A DNA stretch of 64,000 nt from Massiliimalia sp964370215 (GCA_964370215.1 CAYJIM010000001.1:130675-194674), one strand, 5' to 3'; positions 27,357 to 38,035 are shown, numbered from the stretch's first letter. Numbers and translations are program-made. The notes: generated by a model from the letters alone, not told the origin.

Positions 27357-27383
27357 TGATATTGAGTTGTTCTTTTCTTCTCC

Positions 27384-28577
27384 CTAGCGCAAAATCGTGT
27401 TGATCTCTTCTGCGATCACATCAATCCGATCAATTTTTTGTTTTGCAGCATAGGCAATGGCCTCTTCTAATGTATCACACAATGCAAATTCACTGATGAT
27501 TCGGACATCAGCCAATTTTTGCACCTGTTCTAATCCTTGCACTTCATACCCTGGATGTGCAAACACCAACACCGTAGGGTTTGCTACACTTTTTGGTTGT
27601 TTTGACATTTTTGTATTGACAACAGAGTCGACATCGACGCCAAAACCAACTGCTGTCAGATCTTCCCCAAACTCTTTTAATAGATTGTCGTAACGGCCAC
27701 CGGCAAGTACTTCCTGTCCATACCCTTCCACATACCCTTTAAAGACAATACCGGTATAGTAGTCGGTCCGATTGACGATACCTAAATCAACAGTGATGCG
27801 ATCACCAAGACCTGCCTGTACCAAAGCGGTATACATTGATTCCAACTCTGATAAAATTGTCAATGTCGCATTGTCCTGAATGCAGCGACGCGCCTTTTCA
27901 AACACCTCTTTACCGCCAAATAGCCGTGGGAGCAGTTTGATCACTGCGGTTACGTCTTGCTGCTCCAATCTGTCTAACAGATCATTTAATGCGGGATAGT
28001 TTTTTTCCTCAATCAACTGTCTAATTTCTTCCCGTGTGTCGGTACTGACCGTTAATGCATCAACAAGCGAACTGAAAATTCCAATGTGCCCCACTTCCAT
28101 TTGAAAGTTTTCAATGTCGAGTGCTTGTAGGGCGCGCACTGCTGTCATCAGCACTTCTAAATCAGCCTTGGTGCTTTTCGCTCCAATCAGTTCAATCCCG
28201 ACCTGCATTTTTTCGTCACTCCGCCCCTTTAAGGACGGATTGGTGGAAAAGACCGGTTGATTATAAAAGAGGCGAAGAGGCAAGGACTGATGCTTTAACC
28301 GTGTAGAACAAAGTCTTGCGATCGGTAAGGTCGAGTCCGGTCGCATCACAAGCAGTCTCCCTTTTGCATCCACAAGTTTATACATTTCCTCAATTGGAAC
28401 TCCTGTTGCAAAGCCGTTGAATACATCCAAAAATTCCATGGTTGGCGTGATCACTTCATGAAATCCACGGAATGAAAAAACTTCACGCAACTTATTTTCT
28501 ACCTGTTTGCGGACAACCGCCTCTTCAAATAAGTAATCCTTAGTTCCTTCAGGTGTGATTAGTTTACAATTACTCAT
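27384..28577 (-). CDS. hisZ: ATP phosphoribosyltransferase regulatory subunit HisZ
   Basis: HisZ resembles histidyl-tRNA synthetase without its anticodon domain and acts as the regulatory partner of short HisG. The class II fold is visible in TPEGTKDYLFEEA, motif 2 in RPDSTLPIARLCSTR, and GGRYDNLLKEFG near the end. The start at 28577 has GAGGG five bases upstream and gives 397 residues. It is the first gene of the ten-gene his operon. Confidence 0.94.
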   Translation of the reverse strand: MSNCKLITPEGTKDYLFEEAVVRKQVENKLREVFSFRGFHEVITPTMEFLDVFNGFATGVPIEEMYKLVDAKGRLLVMRPDSTLPIARLCSTRLKHQSLPLRLFYNQPVFSTNPSLKGRSDEKMQVGIELIGAKSTKADLEVLMTAVRALQALDIENFQMEVGHIGIFSSLVDALTVSTDTREEIRQLIEEKNYPALNDLLDRLEQQDVTAVIKLLPRLFGGKEVFEKARRCIQDNATLTILSELESMYTALVQAGLGDRITVDLGIVNRTDYYTGIVFKGYVEGYGQEVLAGGRYDNLLKEFGEDLTAVGFGVDVDSVVNTKMSKQPKSVANPTVLVFAHPGYEVQGLEQVQKLADVRIISEFALCDTLEEAIAYAAKQKIDRIDVIAEEINTILR

Positions 28578-28611
28578 CTTTTCCCTCATCTCTTTATTTT
28601 ATCATATTAAC

Positions 28612-28640
28612 ACTTTACCACGTTAAATCGATTTTGTCAA
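28612..28640 (-). promoter_or_regulatory. Promoter of the histidine operon
   Basis: The minus strand reads a perfect TTGACA (28635-28640), a 17-base spacer and TAAAGT (28612-28617), about 35 bases before the hisZ ATG. A weak A/T-rich hairpin with T's lies at 28673-28686 and may end polC transcription. The leader is too short for a T-box. Confidence 0.8.
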
Positions 28641-28723
28641 CTGAAAGAGATTTTTTCATCTTTTCCACTAAAAAATCAAATGATTTAATCTGTTTTTCGT
28701 GCGATAAGGCGATTTGATTGCTT

Positions 28724-31700
28724 TTAAAAGAAACTGGTTTGCGCACTGGCAGGCAGTCCCTTGAGTGCCCCAATGTTGCCAAGAGTTTCAATAATCGCTT
28801 TGGATACCCCTGCTCTTGTCTGTACTTCATCAATGGACAGGTAGGTGCCCTTCGTCCCCGCCTCTTGTAGGTTTTTTGCCGCAGCTTCGCCAAGCCCTTT
28901 TAGGGCAGAAAACGGCAAACGAATTTTTCCATCTTCTATTTGATAGCGTGAGGCATGGGAAAGATAAAGATCTACCGGCAAAAAGGAAATCCCCCTTGCA
29001 ATGACCTCGTTGGTGATGAGCAGGATATTCAATTCATCCTCTTCTTTGGTGGAGCGATCATTTCCCTTTTGCTGTAACTGTTCAATACGAAAACGCACCG
29101 CTTCCTTGCCATTGACCGCTTCCTCTGCATCAAAATCTCCGTTACGTACCGTAAAATATGCTGCGTAAAATGCCAGTGGATAATAGATTTTATACCAACC
29201 CAGACGCACCGCTGCAATGTCATATGCCGCCGCATGTGCTTTGGGGAACATGTATTTGATTTTCATACAACTATCAATATACCATTCCGGCACCCCATTG
29301 TTTCGCATAGCGGATAGGTGTTCCTCTGTGAGAAATTTTGAAGCCCCCCCTTTACGGGTGATTTCCATGATTTTAAATGCCATGTCAGGCTCTAATCCTT
29401 TATGTATGAGGTAAACCATGATGCTGTCACGTGTCCCGATGACCTCGCTGATGTCACAGATCTTATTTTTAATCAAGTCTTGTGCATTGCCAAGCCAAAC
29501 ATCGGTACCATGGGAAAGTCCTGAAATTTGCAACAGATCTGAAAAGTTCTTTGGTTGTGCATCAATGAGCATTTGTCGAACAAAAGGAGTACCCATTTCA
29601 GGAAGACCGAAGGTGCCTGTTTCACTGTAAATGTCGGTCGGTTTTACCCCCAACGCTTCAGTAGAAGTGAAAAGACTGTACACCTTTTTGTCATTCATCG
29701 GCACATCCAAAACACTTGTTCCGGTGAGATCCTCAATATGTTTAAAGTGGGTAGGACCCACATGCCCCAGTTCATCCAATTTCAAAATGGTATCATGGAG
29801 AGAATGGAAGTCAAAATGGGTGGTGATGATTTCAGAATTGACATCGTTTGCGGGGTGCTGAATCGGCGTGAAGTCATAAACTTCATATTGATCCGGCACA
29901 ACAACCATGCCACCGGGATGCTGTCCTGTCGTTCGTTTGACACCGGTACACCCTAAAGTCAGACGATTTTCTTCCGCACGATTGACCACTTTCCCTGTTT
30001 CTTCCAACCGTTTTTTCACATAGGAATAGGCAGTTTTTTCTGCAACGGTACCGATGGTGCCTGCTTTAAAAACATGATCTTTACCGAACAATTCTTCGGT
30101 GTAGCGATGGGCGCGCCACTGATATTCATCGGCAAAGTTCAAGTCAATATCGGGAGACTTGTCCCCTTTGAATCCTAGAAATGTTTCAAATGGGATGTCG
30201 TGCCCCTCACCAATCATCGGCGTACCGCACTGCGGACAATCCTTGTCATCCATATCAAAGCCGGAACCGACAGAACCATCGGTGATAAACTCGCTGTACT
30301 GACAATTTTTGCAAAGATAATGTGGTGGTAATGGGTTTACTTCGGAAATCCCTGCCGCCGTTGCGACAAAGGAGGACCCTACCGACCCACGCGATCCCAC
30401 TTGATAGCCATCCTGTACCGAACGATGTACCAATTTTTGGGAAATCATGTAAAGCACCGCAAATCCATGCTTGATGATAGAACTCAATTCCTTTTCAAGG
30501 CGTTCTTCGACAATGCTCGGCAATGGCTTCCCATAAAGGTTGTGGGCATTTTCATAGCAGATATTGCGCAGCTCTTCATCCGAGCCTTCAATTTCCGGTG
30601 TGTACACGCCTCTTGGAATGGCACGTACTTCAGGATCTACCATATCGGCAATTTTTTGCGGATTGGTTACCACCACTTCGTAGGCCTTTTCCTTTGGCAG
30701 ATAGTCAAACTCTGCAAGCATTTCCTCGGTGGTTCTAAAGTAAAGAGGTGCTTGATCTGCAGCGTCCTTAAAACCTTTTGATGCCATCAGGATTTCGCGG
30801 AAGATACTGTCGTTTTGTTCAAGAAAATGAACATCACCGGTCGCCACTACAGGAATATTCAATGTTTCGCCCAGTTGAATGACGGTGCGGTTAAAGTCCT
30901 TAATACGTTCTATATCGGGTACCATTTGGTTGCGTACCATATACTCGTTGTTGCCGAGTGGTTGAATTTCTAAGTAATCGTAAAATTCTGCAATTTTACA
31001 AAGTTCCTCAAATCGTTTTCCGGAAACAATGGCACGGTACAACTCCCCTGCCTCACAAGCACTGCCAATGATAAGACCTTCACGGTGCTTGATCAACTCG
31101 CTTTTTGGAATACGTGGATTTCTTGCGTAATAGTCCAAATGCGCATAGGAGACCAGTCGATAGAGATTTTTCAATCCAGTCGCATTTTTCACCAAAATGA
31201 TCTGATGATTGGTGGTCAGCTTTTTCGGATCGACACCGCTTAGTTTCACATTGATGTCTTGAATGAATTCCACACCTTTTTCTACAAGCATCGGCAGGAA
31301 TTTCTGCACGATTTTGGCGAGAATGGTTGCATCATCCGATGCACGGTGGTGATTGAAGTTGTCCAATTTCAAATGCTTTGCCACAAGATTTAGCTTGTGT
31401 TTTCCGAGCTGGGGCAACAATTGTCTCGAAATAGGTACTGTATCAATAGAAGTATAATTCCTTTGTAGGTGGGCACGATGGGTCGCCGCTTCAATAAAGC
31501 TCATATCGAACGGTGCATTATGTGCAATCAACGGCACATCTTCCCCACAAAAGTCCAAAAACAGTTGCAACGCCTCTTCTTCTTTGGGTGCGTCGGACAC
31601 CATATCGTTGGTAATTCCCGTCAGTTCAGTAATTTTCATAGAAATGGGCTTACAGGGATTGACAAAGGTTTGAAAGGTGTCGACAATTTCGCCTTTTTTC

Positions 31701-33076
31701 ATCCGCACCGCACCGATTTCAGTCATACGATCGGTACTGGCGCTCAACCCCGTCGTCTCCAAATCGAAGATGATAAATTCATCCTGTAAAGAGGGATTGA
31801 GATCCCCTTTAACGATTTCAATACAGTCATCAACGTAATAGCTCTCTACCCCATAAATGACTTTAAAGTCACCGCCATTTTTACGAATTTGATCTACTGC
31901 ATTCATTGCATCCGGAAAGGACTGCAACACTCCATGATCGGTGATGGCGATGGCTTTGTGTCCCCAATTGAAGGCATTGTTGACCAATGTTTTTGCAGGG
32001 GTCAGCGCATCCATCATCGACATGTTGGTATGGGTATGTAGCTCTACTCGCTTTTCAGGTGCGGTATCAGTTCTCTTTTCCCGTGTAAAGGTAGTGATAT
32101 CCTCTGGACGAATCGTCACATCGTTTGCATATTTATCAAAGCTTGCGGTACCACGCACCAAAATACAGGTTCCTTTTTTCAGTTTTTCATATTTTTCACG
32201 ATTTTTAATGTCATCAAAAATTTTCAAAGTATTGGCACCGGTATAGTCGGTAAACTCGATGGAATAAATAATTTTATCGCCGCGTCTGGTTTCCCGTGGC
32301 TCTGCAACTGCAAATACCTCACCCCAAACAACACAGCGTCCCGTTTCCGCTAGCACATCTTTGAGTTCAATGGGGCGTTCTTTGATGGGCTTTCCGATCA
32401 ACACCTCCGCGTTGCTGCCACCAATCGGCAGACTGTCCACTGCAACCGATACCGTGCGTGTTGCTGATTGGGTTGTACGCTGCTGGAAGGAGGATGGTGT
32501 GCGCTCCGCTATTGGTGGGGCTTCCGTTGGTGGTGGCGGTTGATATGCCGGAACTTCAGGAAGATTCGGTAATTTTCCTGCCACTTCATCATCGGTCAAC
32601 TGTAATTTACCATCAAAGGAAACCTGAAAGGATCGAGAGAATTCTGCACGCAAGAATTTTTCCATCATACGTGCTACCCCTGCTTTTTCCAAAACAGATC
32701 CACCACCGTGTTGTAGCGTGATTTGAAGTTGATCATCCGATAGAGTTGCGACCGCATCATCAAAATACCCATTGATTAGTCCTGTTTGTCGCTTTAACGC
32801 TTCAACTACCTGAGGGAAATAATCAACAGAAAATAACGTTGGAAGATAGCGACAGTGGATACGAAGTTCCTGTAACTGGCAGCCTTTTCGCAGTTCTTCT
32901 TCCAATGCGTAAATAGTTTGTTTTTGTTGCAATCTCTCAAATTTCACTGTCAAGCAAATCACCTTGTCAGTTTCATTGATAGTCATTTGCAAAATTTCCG
33001 CAACATCAAATACAGCCTGATATTGCTCAGGCTGTGGTAGAATATGATAAAATAGTTGTGAGAATTGATTAGCCAA
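28724..33076 (-). CDS. polC: DNA polymerase III subunit alpha, PolC type
   Basis: PolC is the Gram-positive replicative polymerase with built-in proofreading. Domains in order: N-terminal domain, OB-fold (about 235-330), PHP domain split by the exonuclease (VELHTHTNMSMMD, ITDHGVLQSFPDA), 3'-5' exonuclease starting FIIFDLETTGLS, then the polymerase with a zinc module (CKNCQYS, CPQCG), PDIDLNFADEYQ catalytic aspartates and TTGQHPGGMVVVP. A GTG at 33085 has no close ribosome binding site; a TTG at 33076 has AGGTG six bases upstream and is preferred, giving 1450 residues. It ends the pyrH-polC run. Confidence 0.96.
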   Translation of the reverse strand: MANQFSQLFYHILPQPEQYQAVFDVAEILQMTINETDKVICLTVKFERLQQKQTIYALEEELRKGCQLQELRIHCRYLPTLFSVDYFPQVVEALKRQTGLINGYFDDAVATLSDDQLQITLQHGGGSVLEKAGVARMMEKFLRAEFSRSFQVSFDGKLQLTDDEVAGKLPNLPEVPAYQPPPPTEAPPIAERTPSSFQQRTTQSATRTVSVAVDSLPIGGSNAEVLIGKPIKERPIELKDVLAETGRCVVWGEVFAVAEPRETRRGDKIIYSIEFTDYTGANTLKIFDDIKNREKYEKLKKGTCILVRGTASFDKYANDVTIRPEDITTFTREKRTDTAPEKRVELHTHTNMSMMDALTPAKTLVNNAFNWGHKAIAITDHGVLQSFPDAMNAVDQIRKNGGDFKVIYGVESYYVDDCIEIVKGDLNPSLQDEFIIFDLETTGLSASTDRMTEIGAVRMKKGEIVDTFQTFVNPCKPISMKITELTGITNDMVSDAPKEEEALQLFLDFCGEDVPLIAHNAPFDMSFIEAATHRAHLQRNYTSIDTVPISRQLLPQLGKHKLNLVAKHLKLDNFNHHRASDDATILAKIVQKFLPMLVEKGVEFIQDINVKLSGVDPKKLTTNHQIILVKNATGLKNLYRLVSYAHLDYYARNPRIPKSELIKHREGLIIGSACEAGELYRAIVSGKRFEELCKIAEFYDYLEIQPLGNNEYMVRNQMVPDIERIKDFNRTVIQLGETLNIPVVATGDVHFLEQNDSIFREILMASKGFKDAADQAPLYFRTTEEMLAEFDYLPKEKAYEVVVTNPQKIADMVDPEVRAIPRGVYTPEIEGSDEELRNICYENAHNLYGKPLPSIVEERLEKELSSIIKHGFAVLYMISQKLVHRSVQDGYQVGSRGSVGSSFVATAAGISEVNPLPPHYLCKNCQYSEFITDGSVGSGFDMDDKDCPQCGTPMIGEGHDIPFETFLGFKGDKSPDIDLNFADEYQWRAHRYTEELFGKDHVFKAGTIGTVAEKTAYSYVKKRLEETGKVVNRAEENRLTLGCTGVKRTTGQHPGGMVVVPDQYEVYDFTPIQHPANDVNSEIITTHFDFHSLHDTILKLDELGHVGPTHFKHIEDLTGTSVLDVPMNDKKVYSLFTSTEALGVKPTDIYSETGTFGLPEMGTPFVRQMLIDAQPKNFSDLLQISGLSHGTDVWLGNAQDLIKNKICDISEVIGTRDSIMVYLIHKGLEPDMAFKIMEITRKGGASKFLTEEHLSAMRNNGVPEWYIDSCMKIKYMFPKAHAAAYDIAAVRLGWYKIYYPLAFYAAYFTVRNGDFDAEEAVNGKEAVRFRIEQLQQKGNDRSTKEEDELNILLITNEVIARGISFLPVDLYLSHASRYQIEDGKIRLPFSALKGLGEAAAKNLQEAGTKGTYLSIDEVQTRAGVSKAIIETLGNIGALKGLPASAQTSFF

Positions 33077-33126
33077 AATAATCACCTGTCAAGTAAATTT
33101 CCTTGTCACACTATGCTTGTGACAAA

Positions 33127-34173
33127 TTATAACGCTTCAATTTCTTGTAGTAAGGTTGAGATGAGTTGATCTTCCGGTACTTTTTTCAAGACTTCCCCTT
33201 TTTTGATGAGCAAGCCACAGCCATCGCCACCACAGATGCCAATATCTGCTTCACGAGCCTCTCCGGGTCCATTGACAACACAACCCATCACCGCTACTTT
33301 GATGTTTTTATCGCACCCTTGTAACGCTATTTCCACTTGTTGTGCAAGTCCAATTAGATCTATTTTTGTGCGCCCGCAAGTAGGACAAGAGACAATCTGT
33401 GCTCCTTCTGTGCGCAAATCTAATGCACGCAAAATGTCTTTTGCGGCTGCAATTTCTTTGATCGGATCTGCTGTTAAAGACACACGGATAGTATCTCCAA
33501 TGCCATCCACTAGCAAACCACCAATACCAATGGCTGATTTTACTAGCCCCATACGTTCAGTACCGGCTTCCGTTATGCCTAAGTGCAAGGGGTAATCACA
33601 TTGCTCAGATAGCAGTCGACAAGCGGAGACAGTAGATGCGACATCAGAAGATTTGAGTGAGACCACAATCTGATCAAAATCAAATTTTTCCAATAAAGAA
33701 ATATGATAAAGCGCACTGTCTGCCAATGCCTGTGGGGTGGGATGTCCATACTTCGCTAAAATTTCTTTTTCCAAACTTCCGGAGTTTACCCCAATGCGAA
33801 TCGGCACACCTGACAAGGTACACGCCTTGACAACCGCTTTGACACGATCTTCTCCACCGATGTTCCCGGGATTGATGCGAATTTTATCTACGCCTGCATC
33901 CACACAGGAAAGCGCCAAGCGATAATCAAAGTGAATGTCCGCCACGACTGGAATAGAGATCTTCTCTTTCAATGCAGGGATCAACGCTACCGCATCTTTA
34001 TCCGGTACGGCGACACGTATAATTTCACAGCCTGCTTTTTCCAATGCTATCGCTTGTTCCACATTGCCCGCAATATTCTCCGCAGGGCAATTGAGCATCG
34101 ATTGAATGACAATGGGGGAGCCTCCACCAAGGAGTATGTCTTTTACACGCACTTGTTTTGTCAACTTCCGCAT
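33127..34173 (-). CDS. ispG: 4-hydroxy-3-methylbut-2-enyl diphosphate synthase IspG
   Basis: IspG converts MEcPP to HMBPP in the MEP isoprenoid pathway, using a [4Fe-4S] cluster. The cluster cysteines are in SCPTCGRTKIDL and MGCVVNGPGEA. The TIM barrel part includes NCPAENI and VADIHFDYRLA. Length of 348 is normal. GGAGGAAATGTT precedes the ATG. It sits between rseP and polC; dxr of the same pathway is two genes upstream. Confidence 0.96.
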   Translation of the reverse strand: MRKLTKQVRVKDILLGGGSPIVIQSMLNCPAENIAGNVEQAIALEKAGCEIIRVAVPDKDAVALIPALKEKISIPVVADIHFDYRLALSCVDAGVDKIRINPGNIGGEDRVKAVVKACTLSGVPIRIGVNSGSLEKEILAKYGHPTPQALADSALYHISLLEKFDFDQIVVSLKSSDVASTVSACRLLSEQCDYPLHLGITEAGTERMGLVKSAIGIGGLLVDGIGDTIRVSLTADPIKEIAAAKDILRALDLRTEGAQIVSCPTCGRTKIDLIGLAQQVEIALQGCDKNIKVAVMGCVVNGPGEAREADIGICGGDGCGLLIKKGEVLKKVPEDQLISTLLQEIEAL

Positions 34174-34184
34174 AACATTTCCTC

Positions 34185-35204
34185 CTAAAACAATTTATAA
34201 ATATCATTGACGGCAATGACCACCATCAACCCCAATAGTATGACCATACCACCCATATGGATCCAACCTTCGTACTTACGTGGAAATGGACGACGAATTA
34301 CCATCTCAATGATGACAAATACCAGTCTCCCACCGTCCAATGCGGGCAACGGCAATAGATTAAATACCCCTAAGTTGATACTCAAGAGAGCAGACAACAA
34401 CAATACAGATGCAACTCCATACTGTGCTGCTTGCCCCACTGCTTGCCCCACACCGATTGGCCCCGATAATTGATCAAATCCGACTTGGCCTGTAAATAGA
34501 TCCAATACGGCAAACCATACCATACGGGTAAGGGAAATGCTGTTTTCAACACTGTAAGCAAATGTTTTAAAAACATCATTTGGGACGGCTTCCAGATAAA
34601 AGTCGATATACAGTTGTGGTGTCTGTCCCTCTTCTGTGACAGAATGAAACTCTACTGCATCCAATCGTACCAATTCACCATCTCGACGGACTTCCATTTG
34701 CATGGTCGCTGAGTCATGATCAAGAAGTGCGGTTACTACATCAACATCAGTGAAGATGTGGGTACCATTGATGGACACGATGTCATCACCAACTTGTAAT
34801 CCTGATTGACTAGACACCGCATCTTCTGCAAATTGTGCAACTGTGGTGGTTGGTACTGTATCACGGGTGCCATAGACCCCAAGCATCAAAATCAGTCCTA
34901 GGAGTAGATTCATCGCAGCACCGGCACAGAGAATGACACTTCGTTTCCATGGTTTTTGATGATAAAATGCACGAGGGTCCTCTGATGTTTCATCCTCCCC
35001 CTCCATCGATACATAGCCACCTATCGGTAACAAACGAATGGTGTAGAGTGTTTCTTTTCCCTGTTTTTTAAACAGTTTCGGCCCCATGCCGATGGCAAAT
35101 TCATTGATTTTAACGCCACAAGCACGTGCTGCGAAAAAATGCCCACATTCATGAATTAAAATCATCATCAAAAAAATGACCAATGTCAGTATCACTGTTC
35201 CCAT
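34185..35204 (-). CDS. rseP: Site-2 (RseP/RasP) intramembrane metalloprotease
   Basis: This membrane zinc protease cleaves anti-sigma factors and leftover signal peptides inside the membrane. The zinc motif is ILIHECGHFFAARACG in the first helix. A PDZ domain (QSGLQVGDDIVSINGTHI) lies at about 130-200. The third zinc ligand lies in LLPLPALDGGRLVF near the C-terminus. Length of 339 and about four membrane helices fit the family. It is encoded between dxr and ispG as in other Firmicutes. Confidence 0.95.
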   Translation of the reverse strand: MGTVILTLVIFLMMILIHECGHFFAARACGVKINEFAIGMGPKLFKKQGKETLYTIRLLPIGGYVSMEGEDETSEDPRAFYHQKPWKRSVILCAGAAMNLLLGLILMLGVYGTRDTVPTTTVAQFAEDAVSSQSGLQVGDDIVSINGTHIFTDVDVVTALLDHDSATMQMEVRRDGELVRLDAVEFHSVTEEGQTPQLYIDFYLEAVPNDVFKTFAYSVENSISLTRMVWFAVLDLFTGQVGFDQLSGPIGVGQAVGQAAQYGVASVLLLSALLSINLGVFNLLPLPALDGGRLVFVIIEMVIRRPFPRKYEGWIHMGGMVILLGLMVVIAVNDIYKLF

Positions 35205-35268
35205 AAATTACTGTCTCTCTTTTCTTAAAATTCAATCAGTGGATCAGCGTATCCAACATCATACCATC

Positions 35269-36414
35269 CTATGAAAGTTGACGCAGTACCTCTTCGCGCG
35301 CCCACTGATCTATATTTATTATGTCTGCTAAGTCAAAACTATGCCGATTTTCAGCAGATTGCATGGCTTGATAAACCAACTGCCCAATCTGCAAGAAAGA
35401 AATTTTCCCTTCTAAAAACAACGCAGTCGCCTGTTCATTTGCTCCATTGACAACAGTCGGCAACAATCCCCCGACGGCAATCGCCTCTTTACATGCTTTT
35501 AGACAACAAAATACGTCCTCGTCCGCATGTTCAAATGTCAGTGTCTGTACATCAAAAAGAGAAAGTGGTTTTGATCCACTTGGATAACGTTTCGGATAGG
35601 TCAGTGCATATTGAATCGGAATGTGCATATCCGGTACACCCATCTGAGCCATAACGGAAAAGTCCTCAAACTCTACCGCAGAATGCACAATACTTTGACG
35701 GTGCACTACGACATCAATTTGCTCCGGTTTGAGGTCAAACAACCAAATTGCTTCAATAAACTCCAAGCCTTTATTCATCAATGTGGCAGAATCGATGGTG
35801 ATTTTAGGACCCATCGACCAGTTGGGGTGTTTGAGTGCATCCGCCACAGTTACCTGTTGTAATTCCTCAGCAGTGCGCCCAAAGAAAGGGCCACCTGATG
35901 CAGTGAGAAAAATACGACGAATCGTGTTGTCCTCATTACCCTGTAACGCTTGAAAAATTGCAGAATGCTCACTGTCAATGGGGTAAATCGGCACCCCTTT
36001 TTCTTTGGCTGCTTCCAATACCAATTTGCCACCCGTGACGAGCGTTTCTTTGTTTGCGAGTGCAATGGTTTTCCCCTTGGCAATCGCTTCCAACGTCGGT
36101 CGCAGTCCAATCATGCCGACTACGGCATTGAGAGTGGTGTCTGCTTCCTCCAACGTTGCTACTTCACAAAGGCCATCCATACCTGTGACAATTTTTACAT
36201 CGCAATCAGCCAGTTTTATTTTTAAATCCCGATACCCTTGTTCAGTGTATATACAAACAATGCGAGGTTTAAATGCACGCACTTGGGCTTCCAGCAACTT
36301 TACGTTCTGATAAGCAGCAAGCCCACCAACTCGAAAGTTGTGGGCTTTACATACATCTAATGCTTGGGTACCGATGGAACCTGTTGATCCTAAAATAGTA
36401 ACTATCTTTTCCAT
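35269..36414 (-). CDS. dxr: 1-deoxy-D-xylulose 5-phosphate reductoisomerase
   Basis: Dxr makes MEP from DXP with NADPH, the committed step of the MEP pathway. The NADPH motif is ILGSTGSIGTQALDV. Substrate and metal residues lie in PIDSEHSAIFQ, LTASGGPFFG and HPNWSMGPKITIDSATLMNKG. The C-terminal helical domain is present. Length of 381 is normal. AGGA lies upstream of the ATG. Confidence 0.97.
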   Translation of the reverse strand: MEKIVTILGSTGSIGTQALDVCKAHNFRVGGLAAYQNVKLLEAQVRAFKPRIVCIYTEQGYRDLKIKLADCDVKIVTGMDGLCEVATLEEADTTLNAVVGMIGLRPTLEAIAKGKTIALANKETLVTGGKLVLEAAKEKGVPIYPIDSEHSAIFQALQGNEDNTIRRIFLTASGGPFFGRTAEELQQVTVADALKHPNWSMGPKITIDSATLMNKGLEFIEAIWLFDLKPEQIDVVVHRQSIVHSAVEFEDFSVMAQMGVPDMHIPIQYALTYPKRYPSGSKPLSLFDVQTLTFEHADEDVFCCLKACKEAIAVGGLLPTVVNGANEQATALFLEGKISFLQIGQLVYQAMQSAENRHSFDLADIINIDQWAREEVLRQLS

Positions 36415-36439
36415 AGATACAATATCCTTTCAAACGTTC

Positions 36440-37282
36440 TTATGTCGCAATGGTAATGATCGGTATTGTTGTGACCAATGTATACAATAGCGGAATGACA
36501 AAAATGGTACTGTCAAACCGATCCATGATGCCACCATGACCTGGGAAAAGCTTCCCAAAATCTTTAACATCGCACTGCCGCTTGATGATGGATGCCGTTA
36601 AATCACCCAAAATACTACTGATAATGCAAATCAACAAGACCAGACAAAGGCTGCCAAAGTGTACCGTAATGACTTGTTTTGTTGTAAGTGTCATCACCCA
36701 CATATACACATAGGTCAGTGCTATATTGAGAACAACCGCAATCACGACACCGCCAACTGCCCCTTCCACTGTTTTGTTGGGACTGATTTTCGGGGCTAAT
36801 TTACGCTTCCCGAACACACGTCCAACGAAATAGGCGCCTGAATCGCACAACCACGAACATGTAAACGGCAAAATAATAAAAAATACACCTAACGTTGGTT
36901 CGACTGTACGTAATAAAACAAAATAAGAAAACGCATACGGAATGGCAAACGATACAAAAAAAGTCATCGCCACTTCTTCAAAGCGCACCTCATGATGTCT
37001 AAAAAACATGACGGCCAACATCACAATAAGAAATGCCATCAACGATACCGTGCCAAATGGTTCCAACGACGGTTCAAAGCTAAACGGAATAAATATAGCC
37101 TGCACCACACCAATCCAAACAAGCATTTTGTGCTTGATGTATTTAGTCGTCACAAGCATTTCATATACGGCTATCGCTGATGCTACACCAATCAACGCAT
37201 TAAACAACAACGTATCATAGACAAAAAATACAAAAAATACAATGGGCAATCCAATCAGGGAGGTGATAATTCTTTTCTTCAT
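36440..37282 (-). CDS. cdsA: Phosphatidate cytidylyltransferase
   Basis: CdsA makes CDP-diacylglycerol, the precursor of membrane phospholipids. It is a polytopic membrane protein with about seven or eight helices. The family signature near the C-terminus is present as KISPNKTVEGAVGGVV with FGKLFPGHGGIMDRFDS. The ATG at 37282 (MKKRIITSLIGLP) gives 280 residues; an in-frame TTG lies eight codons upstream. It follows uppS. Confidence 0.94.
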   Translation of the reverse strand: MKKRIITSLIGLPIVFFVFFVYDTLLFNALIGVASAIAVYEMLVTTKYIKHKMLVWIGVVQAIFIPFSFEPSLEPFGTVSLMAFLIVMLAVMFFRHHEVRFEEVAMTFFVSFAIPYAFSYFVLLRTVEPTLGVFFIILPFTCSWLCDSGAYFVGRVFGKRKLAPKISPNKTVEGAVGGVVIAVVLNIALTYVYMWVMTLTTKQVITVHFGSLCLVLLICIISSILGDLTASIIKRQCDVKDFGKLFPGHGGIMDRFDSTIFVIPLLYTLVTTIPIITIAT

Positions 37283-37330
37283 ACCATCTATGCCCTTTGG
37301 GGGCAATCCCCTTCCTATTTTAAATTGACT

Positions 37331-38035
37331 TTATACGCCGCCAAATCGGCGATTTCGTTTGGCAAAAGTCTCTAGCGCTTTATCGAGATTTTTCTCGCTA
37401 AAATCAGGCCATAAAATGCCGTCCATAAAGACATATTCGGCGTATGCCGCCTGCCAAATCATAAAGTTTGACAATCGATATTCGCCACTTGGGCGAATAA
37501 TCAAATCCACATCCGGTTGATCTTTGGTGTAAAGATATTGTGAAAAGAGTGGTTCATCCAACTTAGATAAATTTTGTTTTCCTTGCTGTATATCATCATA
37601 GAGGTGTCTTACTGCATGCAAAATCTCATCACGACCACCGTAATTGATGGCAATGTTTAGATGCAATCCGGTAAATTCTTCACTTTTATGCTGTGACTGT
37701 ACAACAAGTTCTTGGATTTCGGTATCAAACTTTGAAAGATCTCCGATAAATTGCAGTTTTACATTATCTTTGATAAAGCTGTCTACATCAAGCAAATACT
37801 CTCGAAACAATTCAATAATTGCACGCACTTCTTCTTCAGGACGTTTCCAATTTTCGGTAGAAAACGCATATACCGTGAGGTACCTAATGCCCAAACGATT
37901 ACAGTATTGGGTAATTGTGCGAAAAGTTTTTGCGCCAATACGATGACCGGCAGAGCGGGGCAAGCCCTTTAGCTTTGCCCATCTGCCGTTGCCATCCATG
38001 ATAATGCCAATATGTTTTGGTAATATCTTTTCCAT
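37331..38035 (-). CDS. uppS: Undecaprenyl diphosphate synthase (cis-prenyltransferase)
   Basis: UppS builds the C55 lipid carrier used for peptidoglycan and other wall polymers. The catalytic aspartate is in GIIMDGNGRWAK. The other conserved blocks are YAFSTENWKRP, INYGGRDEI and DLIIRPSGEYRLSNFMIWQ. Length of 234 is normal. The ATG overlaps the frr stop as TAATG. Confidence 0.97.
   Translation of the reverse strand: MEKILPKHIGIIMDGNGRWAKLKGLPRSAGHRIGAKTFRTITQYCNRLGIRYLTVYAFSTENWKRPEEEVRAIIELFREYLLDVDSFIKDNVKLQFIGDLSKFDTEIQELVVQSQHKSEEFTGLHLNIAINYGGRDEILHAVRHLYDDIQQGKQNLSKLDEPLFSQYLYTKDQPDVDLIIRPSGEYRLSNFMIWQAAYAEYVFMDGILWPDFSEKNLDKALETFAKRNRRFGGV

Noticed and set aside
28615..28893. 92-residue basic ORF at the polC end
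   Set aside because: It mostly overlaps polC in another frame, has low-complexity basic composition and no supporting ribosome binding site.
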